This document shows, piece after piece, positions 38,164 through 46,213 of a stretch of 64,000 bases of DNA. A model generated the notes under the pieces. That model had not been told where the DNA came from. It was given only the letters and a program-made list of their open reading frames with translations, and made no database searches. How positions within the stretch are numbered: the first letter of the stretch is position 1; the number at the start of each line of letters is the position of its first letter. The position numbers and the translations under genes were made by a program. This stretch comes from Corynebacterium coyleae (GTDB lineage Bacteria; Actinomycetota; Actinomycetes; Mycobacteriales; Mycobacteriaceae), in contig NZ_CP047198.1 in NCBI RefSeq assembly GCF_030408635.1, positions 2,170,001 to 2,234,000 on the forward strand, read 5' to 3'.

Positions 38164-38772
38164 GATTTAATCCTTCCAGATCGGTGGGTTTCACCGTCCA
38201 CCGGAATCATGACACCCCAATCCTGGGGAAGCTGCCACTTCGCCCAGGTTCAAAACCGTTCCTGTAATCACCACACCAGGTGCATCACACACGGATATAA
38301 CCAGCATAGACGAGTTGGAGAAACTCGAATACGAATACATCGATGTGCCACTGGAGCTTCGCATCAACCGTCACGGTGTCGTTGCCGTTTGCGGCTACTC
38401 GCTCTATGTCGGTCTTCGCTTTGCAGACAGAGATATCTTTAGTCACGTCACCGTCGATAATGTCGCCGAGTTCTACACCGCTCACGACGGAGAATTCCTG
38501 TTTAGTTTTCCGTTGCCGATCAAGCTCAAACACCGCCCCACCGGTGGACAGATCAACATCAACCACGTCGAAGGTATGACGCACCGTCGTCCACCGAAGC
38601 TACGTCATGACCTATCCAAACCCAGACCAAAGCGAGCCAAACCCACCCGGAAAAACTACGGCTAGGACGTGTCCAGAAAGTGACCGGACTCCTTGTCCAA
38701 TAAGTGACTGGACTCCTTGTCCAAAAACTCTATGGACATAACACGTCTAGTTGTGCCGCGAGGGAGCTAGAC

Positions 38773-40420
38773 GTGTTATGTCCATGAACATTTTGGACAT
38801 GGAGTCCAGCCACTTATTGGACACGGAGTCCAGGAGCTTTTTGGACTTTGGCTAGTGTTTCGGTTTGCGTCTTTTTGGCCGGGGTTTGGATAGGTTGGGG
38901 CGCAGCTGGGGTGGTTGGCGGTGTTTCATGCCTTCGACGTGGTTGATGTTGATCTGTCCACCGGTGGGGCGGTGTTTGAGCTTGATCGGTAGCGGCACAC
39001 TGAAGAGGAATTCTCCGTCGTGTGCGGTGAAGAATTCAGCGACGTTATCGGCAGTAACGTGGCTGAGCAGTTTGCGGCTTTTGAATCTCAATCCGACATA
39101 CAGCGGGTATCCGAGGATGTGAACTGCCCCGTGGCGGCTGATGGTCAGTTCCAAGGGGATATCAAAGCGCTGCTTTTTGACTGCTTCATACGGGTCTATG
39201 CTGGTCGTATCCGTATGCGATGCACCTGGCGTGGTGATTGCACGATCGGTGTTGACCCTGGGTGAAGTGGCAGCTTCCCCGGGGTCGTTTGTGTATGCAG
39301 GCTTCGGCTTTGCATGGGGGTTGTTGGCGAGGTTGTAGTCGACAACGCGCTGCCAGACCGCTTCAGGATCAAGCGGAGTTGTAGGTGATTCAGCCTGCGG
39401 GAACGTTTCCCAGGCTTGTTCGGGAGTGATGTGCATCTTGCCGACGAGCAGGCTTTGATGTCGCCGATGTTTGTTGTAGACCTCGCGGTAGGCCGCAAGC
39501 GCTTTTTGCAGTTCGTCGAATGTTTCCGGTGTGCGTGCGTCGAGAAACTGCACCAACGTGCGGTGGGAGCGTTCGTCTTTGCCTTGCGTAGTTGGGGCGA
39601 AGCCAGCAATTGCCAGCACACCTTGCTTCGCCAACCAAACTTCTGTGGCTGATAGACGACCGCGATGGTAGGTGGCAAACGCTTCACTGTTGTCCGACAA
39701 GATTTCCTGCGGTTTGCGGTATCGGTCGAATGCTTCTTTCAAGGTGATGCGAGCATCCTCGCCGTTTTCAGGCCGGGGAAACGCTTTTGTGCCAACATCG
39801 AATCTGCTGGCGTCATCAATAACTTGATAGATCGTGACCTGGGTATGTTCGACGTCGAATAGCCGGTAGACCACAGCATCGATCTGCCACAGTTCACACA
39901 CAAAGTCGCGGGCAAACCGCTTATACGAACTGCGTGGGCGCTTGCGGGCATTCGCGTCAACTACTCCAGCGTCGTGCAGCCAATTCGCGATGGTCGACCG
40001 AGATGGAGTGCGCTCCGGGCCGATTGTGTCAAACAGGTGGTAGAAGATCGACAACGGGCCGTAGTCTAGCCCCTGCTCTTGCAACGTGAATCGGGCATCG
40101 ATGACTGCTTGGCGATCCGCTTCGGTGTATTTGCGGGCGGGATTTGTCGGCGCGGTACTGTCCGGCAAAATACCCGCCCGCCCACGGCGAGCAATACGAT
40201 CCCTGACGTTATGAAACGTCTGTCGTGAGATCTGCTCATCCTTGCAAAACTGCTTGATGGTTTTTCCGTCGCGGACCGGATCGAAATCCGCGATCTTTCT
40301 GCGTGTGTGCGATGAAATAGCCATCCGACCATTTCACCGGTTCAGTGTCCAAAAAGTCTCTAGACATCGTGTCCAATAAGTGACTGGACTCCATGTCCAA
40401 AAAGTCATGAGACATGACAC
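38773..40420 (-). mobile_element. DDE insertion sequence with 13-bp target duplication, copy 2 (intact)
   Basis: 1648 bp, inverted relative to copy 1. The ends are GTGTTATGTCCATG on the left and, inward from the right, GTGTCATGTCTCATG, with internal TTGGACA boxes. The target duplication is GAGGGAGCTAGAC (38760-38772, 40421-40433), which is the mirror half of the palindrome used by copy 1. Confidence 0.85.
38852..40324 (-). CDS. DDE transposase (IS1202-like), intact
   Basis: 490 residues. Order of features: HTH (IKQFCKDEQISRQTFHNVRDR), rve core with D in LWQIDAVVYRLFDVE, D in ILSDNSEAF and E in GKDERSHRTLVQF, then a C-terminal region with LYVGLRFKSRKLLSHV and a very basic tail. ATG at 40324 begins MAISSHTRRK; the ribosome site is weak (GGTCGG). 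It is the only complete transposase of this type in the window. Confidence 0.88.
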   Translation of the reverse strand: MAISSHTRRKIADFDPVRDGKTIKQFCKDEQISRQTFHNVRDRIARRGRAGILPDSTAPTNPARKYTEADRQAVIDARFTLQEQGLDYGPLSIFYHLFDTIGPERTPSRSTIANWLHDAGVVDANARKRPRSSYKRFARDFVCELWQIDAVVYRLFDVEHTQVTIYQVIDDASRFDVGTKAFPRPENGEDARITLKEAFDRYRKPQEILSDNSEAFATYHRGRLSATEVWLAKQGVLAIAGFAPTTQGKDERSHRTLVQFLDARTPETFDELQKALAAYREVYNKHRRHQSLLVGKMHITPEQAWETFPQAESPTTPLDPEAVWQRVVDYNLANNPHAKPKPAYTNDPGEAATSPRVNTDRAITTPGASHTDTTSIDPYEAVKKQRFDIPLELTISRHGAVHILGYPLYVGLRFKSRKLLSHVTADNVAEFFTAHDGEFLFSVPLPIKLKHRPTGGQININHVEGMKHRQPPQLRPNLSKPRPKRRKPKH

Positions 40421-40525
40421 GAGGGAGCTAGACGATCAGGGAGCAGGGCGGGCAACAGGGCGGCGCGGGGCAGGGCCGCGCGGGGCGAGCAGCGGGGCGA
40501 GGGCAGACCGCCGACGCAGGACGGG

Positions 40526-41698
40526 CTAGTCGAAGTCGAAGGTTTCGGGCTCGTACTTCGGCGTCGTGGAAGTAGGCACCAGGGCGGCGAGGGCGGACTC
40601 GCGGGACATGCCGCACACCATCAGCAGGTCCACGATCAGGGAGCGGGTCTGCGCGAGGATGGCGTAGGCGGACAGGACGGCATCCTTGGGGACGATATCC
40701 ATGCCGGCGGCCTGGCCCGCAGCACGCAACTCGTTGACGCATTCCGGGATGACGGTGGCCTGGGCGACGCGGGAGTTCACGTCGTAGACCTCGGAAAGTT
40801 CGAGGCAGACGCGGGACAAGGTGTCCAAGAGCTCGATTTGTTGTTCGGTGATGGTGTCGCTGTCCTCGACAAGAACGTGAGCCCGGCGCGCGAGCACACG
40901 GGAGGTACGCACCGCGTTGTCCACCGGCGGGATCACGCGCGCCAGGGAGTTGATGTAGCGGCGAGTGCCCCACAAAAACGGGGAGACACGGCTGGCTTCT
41001 TCGCCGGACTTGATCGCGGCGGCTAAGTCATCGATACCCGTTTGGGTGCCACGGATCTGCTCGAGGGCCTCGTCGATGATGTTGGGGTTGCGTTCGCGGA
41101 GGCCGGTGGCCACGTCGTCGAGAACCGAAGAGACGATGCCCATCACTTTGGACACTTCCGCGCGGGCCTCCGACATCGGAGCCTGAGGCACCAGGGCGAT
41201 GACTGCCATTGCGATCAGGCAGCCGATGATGGCGTCGATAGTGCGGTCCACGCCGGTGAACTCGCTACCAGGCGGCATGATTGTCGCGATCAGGATCGAA
41301 CCGATCGCAGCCTGGTTATTCACCAGAACCGACTTGCTCAAAAACGACGCGATCAACAACGACCCAGCGACAATCACCGCGATCTGCCAGCCGCCGGCGC
41401 CGAGCCGGTAGAAAATCAGGTCGCCCACCAGCACGCCGAGCACGCAGCCCATGGCCATCTCCACCGACTTCGACACACGGTCGCCGCCCGTCATGCCAAT
41501 GATGATCACCGTGGCAATCGGGGCGAAAAACGGCCGGGCGTGACCCATCACGTCGTGCGCAATGTAGTACGCGAACCCGGCGGCCAAGGCGATCTGCAAA
41601 ATTGGCAACAACCGCTTCCGCACACGCTTCACCCGCGACTGCAGCGACTTATCAACCAACTGCAGACGCGCGCGCGTGCCCATCCTCTGCTTAGCCAT
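40526..41698 (-). CDS. FUSC/aromatic-acid-exporter-like membrane protein
   Basis: 390 residues. Six hydrophobic segments lie in the first 175 residues (LLPILQIALAAGFAYYIA, PFFAPIATVIIIGMTG, MGCVLGVLVGDLIFY, IAVIVAGSLLIASFLS, AAIGSILIATIM, IGCLIAMAVIALV), followed by a cytoplasmic alpha-helical region (EVSKVMGIVSSVLDDVATGL...). This is the FUSC_2/ArAE layout of putative efflux proteins; the substrate is unknown. The start is uncertain: ATG at 41698 or five codons later, neither with a strong ribosome site. It stands alone between the IS cluster and fda, which is where I recall an uncharacterised membrane protein in C. glutamicum. Confidence 0.75.
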   Translation of the reverse strand: MAKQRMGTRARLQLVDKSLQSRVKRVRKRLLPILQIALAAGFAYYIAHDVMGHARPFFAPIATVIIIGMTGGDRVSKSVEMAMGCVLGVLVGDLIFYRLGAGGWQIAVIVAGSLLIASFLSKSVLVNNQAAIGSILIATIMPPGSEFTGVDRTIDAIIGCLIAMAVIALVPQAPMSEARAEVSKVMGIVSSVLDDVATGLRERNPNIIDEALEQIRGTQTGIDDLAAAIKSGEEASRVSPFLWGTRRYINSLARVIPPVDNAVRTSRVLARRAHVLVEDSDTITEQQIELLDTLSRVCLELSEVYDVNSRVAQATVIPECVNELRAAGQAAGMDIVPKDAVLSAYAILAQTRSLIVDLLMVCGMSRESALAALVPTSTTPKYEPETFDFD

Positions 41699-41727
41699 GG
41701 TTAAACAGCTTAGGCCCGAAAGGGAAA

Positions 41728-41757
41728 ACCTCCCTGGGCTGTGGGCCCGGGGAGGTG
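41728..41757 (-). terminator. Terminator of fda
   Basis: ACCTCCCTGGGC / GCCCGGGGAGGT stem (one mismatch), followed on the minus strand by TTTTCCCTTT. GTGTCGTCGATAAGCA is directly adjacent at 41759. Confidence 0.7.
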
Positions 41758-41778
41758 GTGTCGTCGATAAGCAGTGGC

Positions 41779-42813
41779 TTACTTGGAAACCGACTTGCCC
41801 ACCGAGTGGAGGTCCTGGCACGCCTCGATGACGCGCGCAGCCATAGCGTTCTCGGCCTTCTTCAGGTAGGAACGCGGGTCGTACATCTTCTTGTTGCCCA
41901 CCTCGCCATCAATCTTGAGCACACCGTCGTAGTTCTCAAACATGTGCGACACAACCGGGCGAGTGAACGCGTACTGAGTATCCGTGTCCACGTTCATCTT
42001 GATCACGCCGTAACGCAAGGACTCCTCGATCTTCTCCTTCTCCGAGCCGGAACCGCCGTGGAAGACGAAGTCGAACGGGTTCGTGCCCGCAGCCAGACCG
42101 AGCTTCTTCTCCGCAACCTTCTGGCCCATGTCCAGGACCTCGGGGCGCAGCTTCACGTTGCCCGGCTTGTACACGCCGTGGACGTTGCCAAAGGTGGCGG
42201 CCAGCAGGTAGCGGCCATTCTCGCCGGTACCCAGGGCATCAACGGTCTTGGCGAAGTCCTCCTCCGAGGTGTACAGGTTCGCGCCGGCCTTCGCCTCAAC
42301 GCCGTCCTCTTCGCCACCGACGACACCAATCTCCACCTCGAGAATGATGTTCGCAGCGCGAGCCTTAGCAAGGAGTTCCTGGGCGATCTCCAGGTTCTCG
42401 TCGATAGGAACCGCGGAACCATCCCACATGTGAGACTGGAACAGCGGCAGCTCGCCGGCATTCACGCGTTCCTGGGAGTATGCGATCAGCGGACGCACAT
42501 AGTCGTCGAGCACTTCCTTCTGGCAGTGGTCGGTGTGCAGTGCAATGTTGACGTCGTAATGCTTCGCCACCTCATGCGCAAACGCAGCCAACGCCTTCGC
42601 GCCCGTCACCTTGTTCTTCACAGCCTGACCAGACGCAAACTCCGCACCACCGATGGAGAACTGAATGATGCCGTCCGACTCCGCCTCCGCGAACCCCTTG
42701 ATGGCCGCGTTGATCGTCTCCGAAGACGTGCAGTTAATCGCCGGAAACGCGTAGCCGCCCTTCTTGGCGGAATCCAGCATCTGGTTATAGACCTCGGGGG
42801 TTGCGATAGGCAT
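41779..42813 (-). CDS. fda: Class II fructose-bisphosphate aldolase
   Basis: 344 residues, the usual corynebacterial length. Zinc enzyme of glycolysis and gluconeogenesis cleaving fructose 1,6-bisphosphate. Metal and phosphate sites are visible: the HTDHCQK box, EVEIGVVGGEEDGVEA, FGNVHGVYKPGNVKL and FVFHGGSGSEKEKI, with NMDTDTQ-type (KMNVDTDTQYAF) near the C terminus. ATG at 42813 has CAGGAGG 7 nt upstream. Probably monocistronic; own terminator downstream. Confidence 0.97.
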   Translation of the reverse strand: MPIATPEVYNQMLDSAKKGGYAFPAINCTSSETINAAIKGFAEAESDGIIQFSIGGAEFASGQAVKNKVTGAKALAAFAHEVAKHYDVNIALHTDHCQKEVLDDYVRPLIAYSQERVNAGELPLFQSHMWDGSAVPIDENLEIAQELLAKARAANIILEVEIGVVGGEEDGVEAKAGANLYTSEEDFAKTVDALGTGENGRYLLAATFGNVHGVYKPGNVKLRPEVLDMGQKVAEKKLGLAAGTNPFDFVFHGGSGSEKEKIEESLRYGVIKMNVDTDTQYAFTRPVVSHMFENYDGVLKIDGEVGNKKMYDPRSYLKKAENAMAARVIEACQDLHSVGKSVSK

Positions 42814-42862
42814 GAAAATCCTCCTGGGATTGGGACCGTTTACGCACACCAGTATGCCCGTT

Positions 42863-44077
42863 TTACGCCATTGCTGCAGACACCTTCGCCGCTGCTTCAA
42901 GCAGCATCCAGCCGGAGAGTTGGACGGAGAGGTCGCGTTCGTCGATACGCACGAGCCCCACGGCCTCGCTAATCGACGCCGGCCCCAACCCATAGTTATG
43001 CGGCAGCCGCGCATCCTCGGTCCACTCCGCGGCGAAAACCGGCAGGCCGTCGACCTCCAGGCGGTGCGACCACAGCGACTCGGCGGACTGCATGACCAGA
43101 CGCGCCGCGATCTTCTTCGTGGCGATGTTCTCCTTCGAATCCTCCGGCAGACGCGTGGCCACGTCGGCGAGGTAGCGCGCGAGGATGCCCTTGAACAGGC
43201 CGCCGTCGCCCTCGCCGGACTCCTCCGGTGGGCTCAGCAGCACGCCGTGCGGGGTGGCCATCTCCAGGGCGATGGCCTGCACGATCGCGCGGATGTGGGT
43301 GATGTAGAACATGGAAGCATCGGCGCGCTCGGAGTTTTCGAACGAGTCGATGGGTTCGTCGTGGGCCAGGCCGACATCCTCGCGCAGCGCGAGCGCGATC
43401 TCCAGGCTCGCGCCGAGCACCGTGCCCTGGTTGTAGGTGTAAATCTTATCGACGACCTCAGGCCCCGACATGCGCATCCGAACACCGTCGCTGAGCAGAC
43501 CGTCCTCGCGCACCAGGTTGTCAAAGATCCAGTCGACGATCTCGCGCGCCTTATCCAACCGGCCCGTGCGCGCGAACACCATCGCGGCGGTCGCGTTCGA
43601 CGGAATGTTGTAGAACGTCTCCCCCGTACGCCACGGCAGCACGCCCACCACCGGGTCGATGCCCGAGAGCAGGTCAAACTCCAGATCCTCGAGCACCTTC
43701 GAGCGTTTCGACGACACCTTGCCGTTATTCTTCGGCAACTGTCCCGCACGCGCCCAGGCAAGCGCGAGCCACGCCTTGTCGTCGTAGTAAATGTTGCGGG
43801 TCAAGCGGCCGCGGCTACGCCCCTGGATCGTGCGCATCGTCTGGAGGATCCGGCGCCGACGCGTCTTCGTCGGACGTCGCATCGCCGCATCCACCTGGCA
43901 ATCCAGGTACTGCGCCTGCCACCAGTAGTGCCAGTGCCAAAACAGCTTGTCTTTCAGCCCCGGCGGCCAGGCGACGACCGCCATGTTGGTTTTCGGCAAC
44001 ATCCAGAGCTTCTGGGCGTGACGTTCAGTAATTGCCGATTCCGCCAAATCAGCACGATGCGCCCAGGTTTCAGGCAC
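42863..44077 (-). CDS. GH76 family alpha-1,6-mannanase-like protein (Rv0365c-like)
   Basis: 404 residues from a GTG at 44077 preceded by AGAGGAG. The GH76 signature is the adjacent Asp pair D99-D100 in NIYYDDKAWLALAWARAGQ, the catalytic dyad of this family, followed by (alpha/alpha)6 helices (GVLPWRTGETFYNIPSNATAAMVFARTGRLDKAREIVDW, IYTYNQGTVLGASL). There is no signal peptide, so it is likely cytoplasmic or non-classically located. The counterpart in Mycobacterium lies near fba as well. The substrate may be a mannan-type glycan of the envelope; this is inferred from the family. Confidence 0.85.
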   Translation of the reverse strand: MPETWAHRADLAESAITERHAQKLWMLPKTNMAVVAWPPGLKDKLFWHWHYWWQAQYLDCQVDAAMRRPTKTRRRRILQTMRTIQGRSRGRLTRNIYYDDKAWLALAWARAGQLPKNNGKVSSKRSKVLEDLEFDLLSGIDPVVGVLPWRTGETFYNIPSNATAAMVFARTGRLDKAREIVDWIFDNLVREDGLLSDGVRMRMSGPEVVDKIYTYNQGTVLGASLEIALALREDVGLAHDEPIDSFENSERADASMFYITHIRAIVQAIALEMATPHGVLLSPPEESGEGDGGLFKGILARYLADVATRLPEDSKENIATKKIAARLVMQSAESLWSHRLEVDGLPVFAAEWTEDARLPHNYGLGPASISEAVGLVRIDERDLSVQLSGWMLLEAAAKVSAAMA

Positions 44078-44158
44078 TGATGTCTCCTCTAAGTAGTGAC
44101 GTTTCCACGTGTGTTGCCAGTTATTTTGCCTGTTATATTGCCAGACCGCGCCGTTTTG

Positions 44159-44815
44159 CTACCACGCGTGAGACAGGTCTGCATGCTGGCGGATCCAGGC
44201 ATGCATGGCGATCCCCGCCGCCACGCCCGCGTTAATCGAGCGCGTCGAGCCGAATTGGGCGATTGAGCAGGTCATCACCGCCGCCTCCTGGGCGGCCTCG
44301 GTCACGCCGGGGCCTTCCTGCCCGAAGAGGAGCACGCACTCGCGGGGCAGCTCGGCTGTTTCCAGGGGTACGCATCCGGGGGTGTTATCGATGGCCACGA
44401 CAGCGATGCCCTCGCCGTTCGCCCACTCGATGAGATCCGCGACCGTTTCGTGGTGACGAATATGTTGGTAGCGGTCCGTCACCATCGCGCCGCGCCGGTT
44501 CCAACGCTTCCGGCCCACGATGTGGACCTCCTTGGCCAGAAACGCGTTCGCGGTGCGCACGACGGTGCCGATGTTCATGTCGTTTTCAAAGTTCTCAATA
44601 GCGACATGGAACGGGTGCCGGCGCGTATCCAGATCTGCGACGACCGCGTCCAGCGACCAGTAACGGTAGGCGTCGACGACGTTTCGGGTGTCGCCGTGTT
44701 CGAGGTACTCCGGGTCGTAGCGCGGATCATCCGGCCACTCGCCCTCCCAGGGGCCCACACCGTGTCGGCCCTCCATCCACTCGGTCGGGCCCTTCCCGTT
44801 ATCTAACTCAGGCAA
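44159..44815 (-). CDS. SpoU/TrmH-family RNA methyltransferase
   Basis: About 218 residues. SPOUT motifs in order: ENFENDMNIGTVVRTANAFL (motif 1), CVLLFGQEGPGVTEAA (motif 2), STRSINAGVAAGIAMHAW (motif 3, with Ile for the usual Leu). It transfers methyl from SAM to a ribose 2'-OH of tRNA or rRNA; the target is unknown. The start chosen is TTG at 44815, which has GGAGG 9 nt upstream inside the end of pyrE; a frame extending to 44869 is possible. It overlaps pyrE by 8 nt, so it is translationally coupled to it. Confidence 0.85.
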   Translation of the reverse strand: MPELDNGKGPTEWMEGRHGVGPWEGEWPDDPRYDPEYLEHGDTRNVVDAYRYWSLDAVVADLDTRRHPFHVAIENFENDMNIGTVVRTANAFLAKEVHIVGRKRWNRRGAMVTDRYQHIRHHETVADLIEWANGEGIAVVAIDNTPGCVPLETAELPRECVLLFGQEGPGVTEAAQEAAVMTCSIAQFGSTRSINAGVAAGIAMHAWIRQHADLSHAW

Positions 44816-45338
44816 GCCCGAGATCCTCCAGGCCCAGCAGGTAGCGGTACTCCAGGCCGGCGTCCGCAATCACCTTGTCCGCACCCGTCGCACGATCGAC
44901 CACCGTGGCCACCGCAACCACCTCGGCGCCCTCCGCACGGCAGGCCTCCACGGCGGTCAGCGGGGAGTTGCCGGTCGTGGTGGTGTCCTCCACAACCAGC
45001 ACGCGCTTGCCCTTGATGGACGGGCCCTCGATGCGGCGCTGCATACCGTGCTTCTTCGCTTCCTTGCGCACCACAAACGCGTCGATCGGGCGCCCCTCCG
45101 CATGCATCACGGCAGTAGCCACTGGGTCCGCGCCCAGGGTCAGGCCGCCAACAGCGTCGAAGTCCAGATCAGCGGTCAGTTCACGCAGCAGTTTGCCGAT
45201 CAGCGGGCTGGCCTCGTGGTGCAGCGTCGCGCGACGCAGATCCACGTAGTAATCAGCCTCCTTGCCCGACGACAGCGTTACCTTCCCGTGCACCACGGCA
45301 AGCTCTTTGACCAGTTCAGCAAGTTGTTCTTTCATCAT
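44808..45338 (-). CDS. pyrE: Orotate phosphoribosyltransferase PyrE
   Basis: 176 residues. Makes OMP from orotate and PRPP in pyrimidine synthesis. The PRPP-binding motif VLVVEDTTTTGNS is clear, with DAFVVRKEAKKHGMQRRIEG for the flexible loop lysines and SGKEADYYVDLRRATLH at the N terminus. There are two adjacent ATGs (45338, 45335); the second overlaps the stop of the upstream gene as ATGA and has the better spacing from GAGGAG. Middle gene of a tight operon: rhodanese - membrane protein - pyrE - methylase. Confidence 0.95.
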   Translation of the reverse strand: MMKEQLAELVKELAVVHGKVTLSSGKEADYYVDLRRATLHHEASPLIGKLLRELTADLDFDAVGGLTLGADPVATAVMHAEGRPIDAFVVRKEAKKHGMQRRIEGPSIKGKRVLVVEDTTTTGNSPLTAVEACRAEGAEVVAVATVVDRATGADKVIADAGLEYRYLLGLEDLGLA

Positions 45339-46207
45339 TTCTCCTCAGAATCAAAAATCGACGACGGCCCCTGCACACGCTTTACCCGTGTCAGGTCGGT
45401 GCCGGTGCGCTCGTCGCCAGCAATCGCGGCAACATCGTCGCCACCAAGATCGCGCTCCTCGACCTCACCGCGCTCCCCACCCGTGACCCGCGTGGGCAGC
45501 TCCACCGGATCCTCCGGCCGCTCAGGGCCCGCTTGCTTCTCGACGACCCCCTGCACCTTCTCCTCCCCCACCCACAACGGAGCATCCTCGACCGGCGGGA
45601 GTGTGCGCGCAGCATCCGCCAGAAGCGCCACCGCGGCCAACGACGCATCCCAATCCTGCGCCGTAGACCCCGGCGCGAACTGGGCAATCACCCACGCGCC
45701 CTCGAACCACACCGCGTTGACTGCGGGCGGGAGGGTGGATAGGGCGGTGCGCACGCGGTCGTCGATAAGCCTGCGCGCAGGGCCAACACTCGTGGCATGG
45801 ACCGTGAACGCGCCCTCGCGGGTGGCCTCCACCAGGTCATCGTCGCGCTGTGTCGGCTCGAACCCGTCGCGGCGCATATCCACCACAACGTCCGCCTCGC
45901 AGCCCGTGGGCACTGCAAGCACCGTCGTCTCCCCCAAATCCGCCAAGTGCAGATCATGGCCGAACGCGGAGCCCGACACGACCTCGCGCGCCGTCGCCCC
46001 CGCAGACGCCGCACCACGACGCCACTCCGCCGCCAACAGATCGTCTACCTTGGCAAACGTAAACCCGTGCTGCCGCGCCCACGCACGCCGTGGGCTTCGT
46101 TCACGCGCATCAGCGACAAACAGCGCAACACCAGCGGCGAGCGCCACAAACGCGAGAACTAACAGCACAGCAATCATCAGCGACGATGTTACAGCGCCCG
46201 CCGACAC
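45335..46207 (-). CDS. Membrane-anchored conserved protein (Rv0383c-like)
   Basis: 290 residues. One N-terminal transmembrane helix (MIAVLLVLAFVALAAGVALFV, about 11-31), then a soluble domain of mixed alpha/beta character (RQHGFTFAKVDDLLAAEW, AVNAVWFEGAWVIAQFAPG) and a charged, acidic C-terminal third. The N-terminal start is a GTG 6 nt after the stop of the upstream gene; the ATG ten codons later, just before the membrane helix, is equally possible. No enzyme motif is seen. The position between rhodanese and pyrE matches Rv0383c. Function unknown. Confidence 0.75.
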   Translation of the reverse strand: MSAGAVTSSLMIAVLLVLAFVALAAGVALFVADARERSPRRAWARQHGFTFAKVDDLLAAEWRRGAASAGATAREVVSGSAFGHDLHLADLGETTVLAVPTGCEADVVVDMRRDGFEPTQRDDDLVEATREGAFTVHATSVGPARRLIDDRVRTALSTLPPAVNAVWFEGAWVIAQFAPGSTAQDWDASLAAVALLADAARTLPPVEDAPLWVGEEKVQGVVEKQAGPERPEDPVELPTRVTGGERGEVEERDLGGDDVAAIAGDERTGTDLTRVKRVQGPSSIFDSEEK

Positions 46208-46213
46208 GACACG

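Larger units (their letters stand above)
36893..38219 (-). mobile_element. IS3-family element, copy 1
   Basis: 1327 bp; imperfect inverted ends (TGGGCTGTGTCAAATTTTG and TGGGGTGTCATGATTCCGG) and a 3-bp target duplication ATC (36890-36892, 38220-38222) that uses the last bases of the IS1249 target duplication. Nearly identical to 54326-55652. Confidence 0.92.
34457..38665 (+). pseudogene. DDE transposase of copy 1, split by two insertion sequences
   Basis: ATG at 34457 starts MAISSHKRRKIADFDPVRD. Codons run intact to 35497, continue with base 36892, and resume at 38223-38665; joining these restores one frame of 494 residues, so the breaks are purely insertional. The DDE residues are visible: D in LWQIDALVYRLFD, D in LLSDNSEAF, E in GKDERSHRTLVQF. 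An N-terminal helix-turn-helix (ITQFCKEEQISRQTFHNVK) and a C-terminal basic tail frame the core. About 80% similar by eye to the intact copy at 38852-40324, which could act in trans on the ends of this copy. Confidence 0.85.
34361..38744 (+). mobile_element. DDE insertion sequence with 13-bp target duplication, copy 1 (interrupted); IS1202-like
   Basis: Ends begin GTGTCATGTCTC (left) and, read inward from the right, GTGTTATGTCCA. Inside each end are two to three copies of TTATTGGACA or TTTTTGGACA boxes, often with GGAGTCC next to them, as expected of transposase binding sites. It is flanked by the 13-bp duplication GTCTAGTTGTGCC (34348-34360 and 38745-38757). After removing the two inserted elements the length is about 1660 bp, like copy 2. 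Long target duplications and a ~490-residue rve/DDE transposase fit the IS1202 group; the family name is tentative. Confidence 0.8.
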
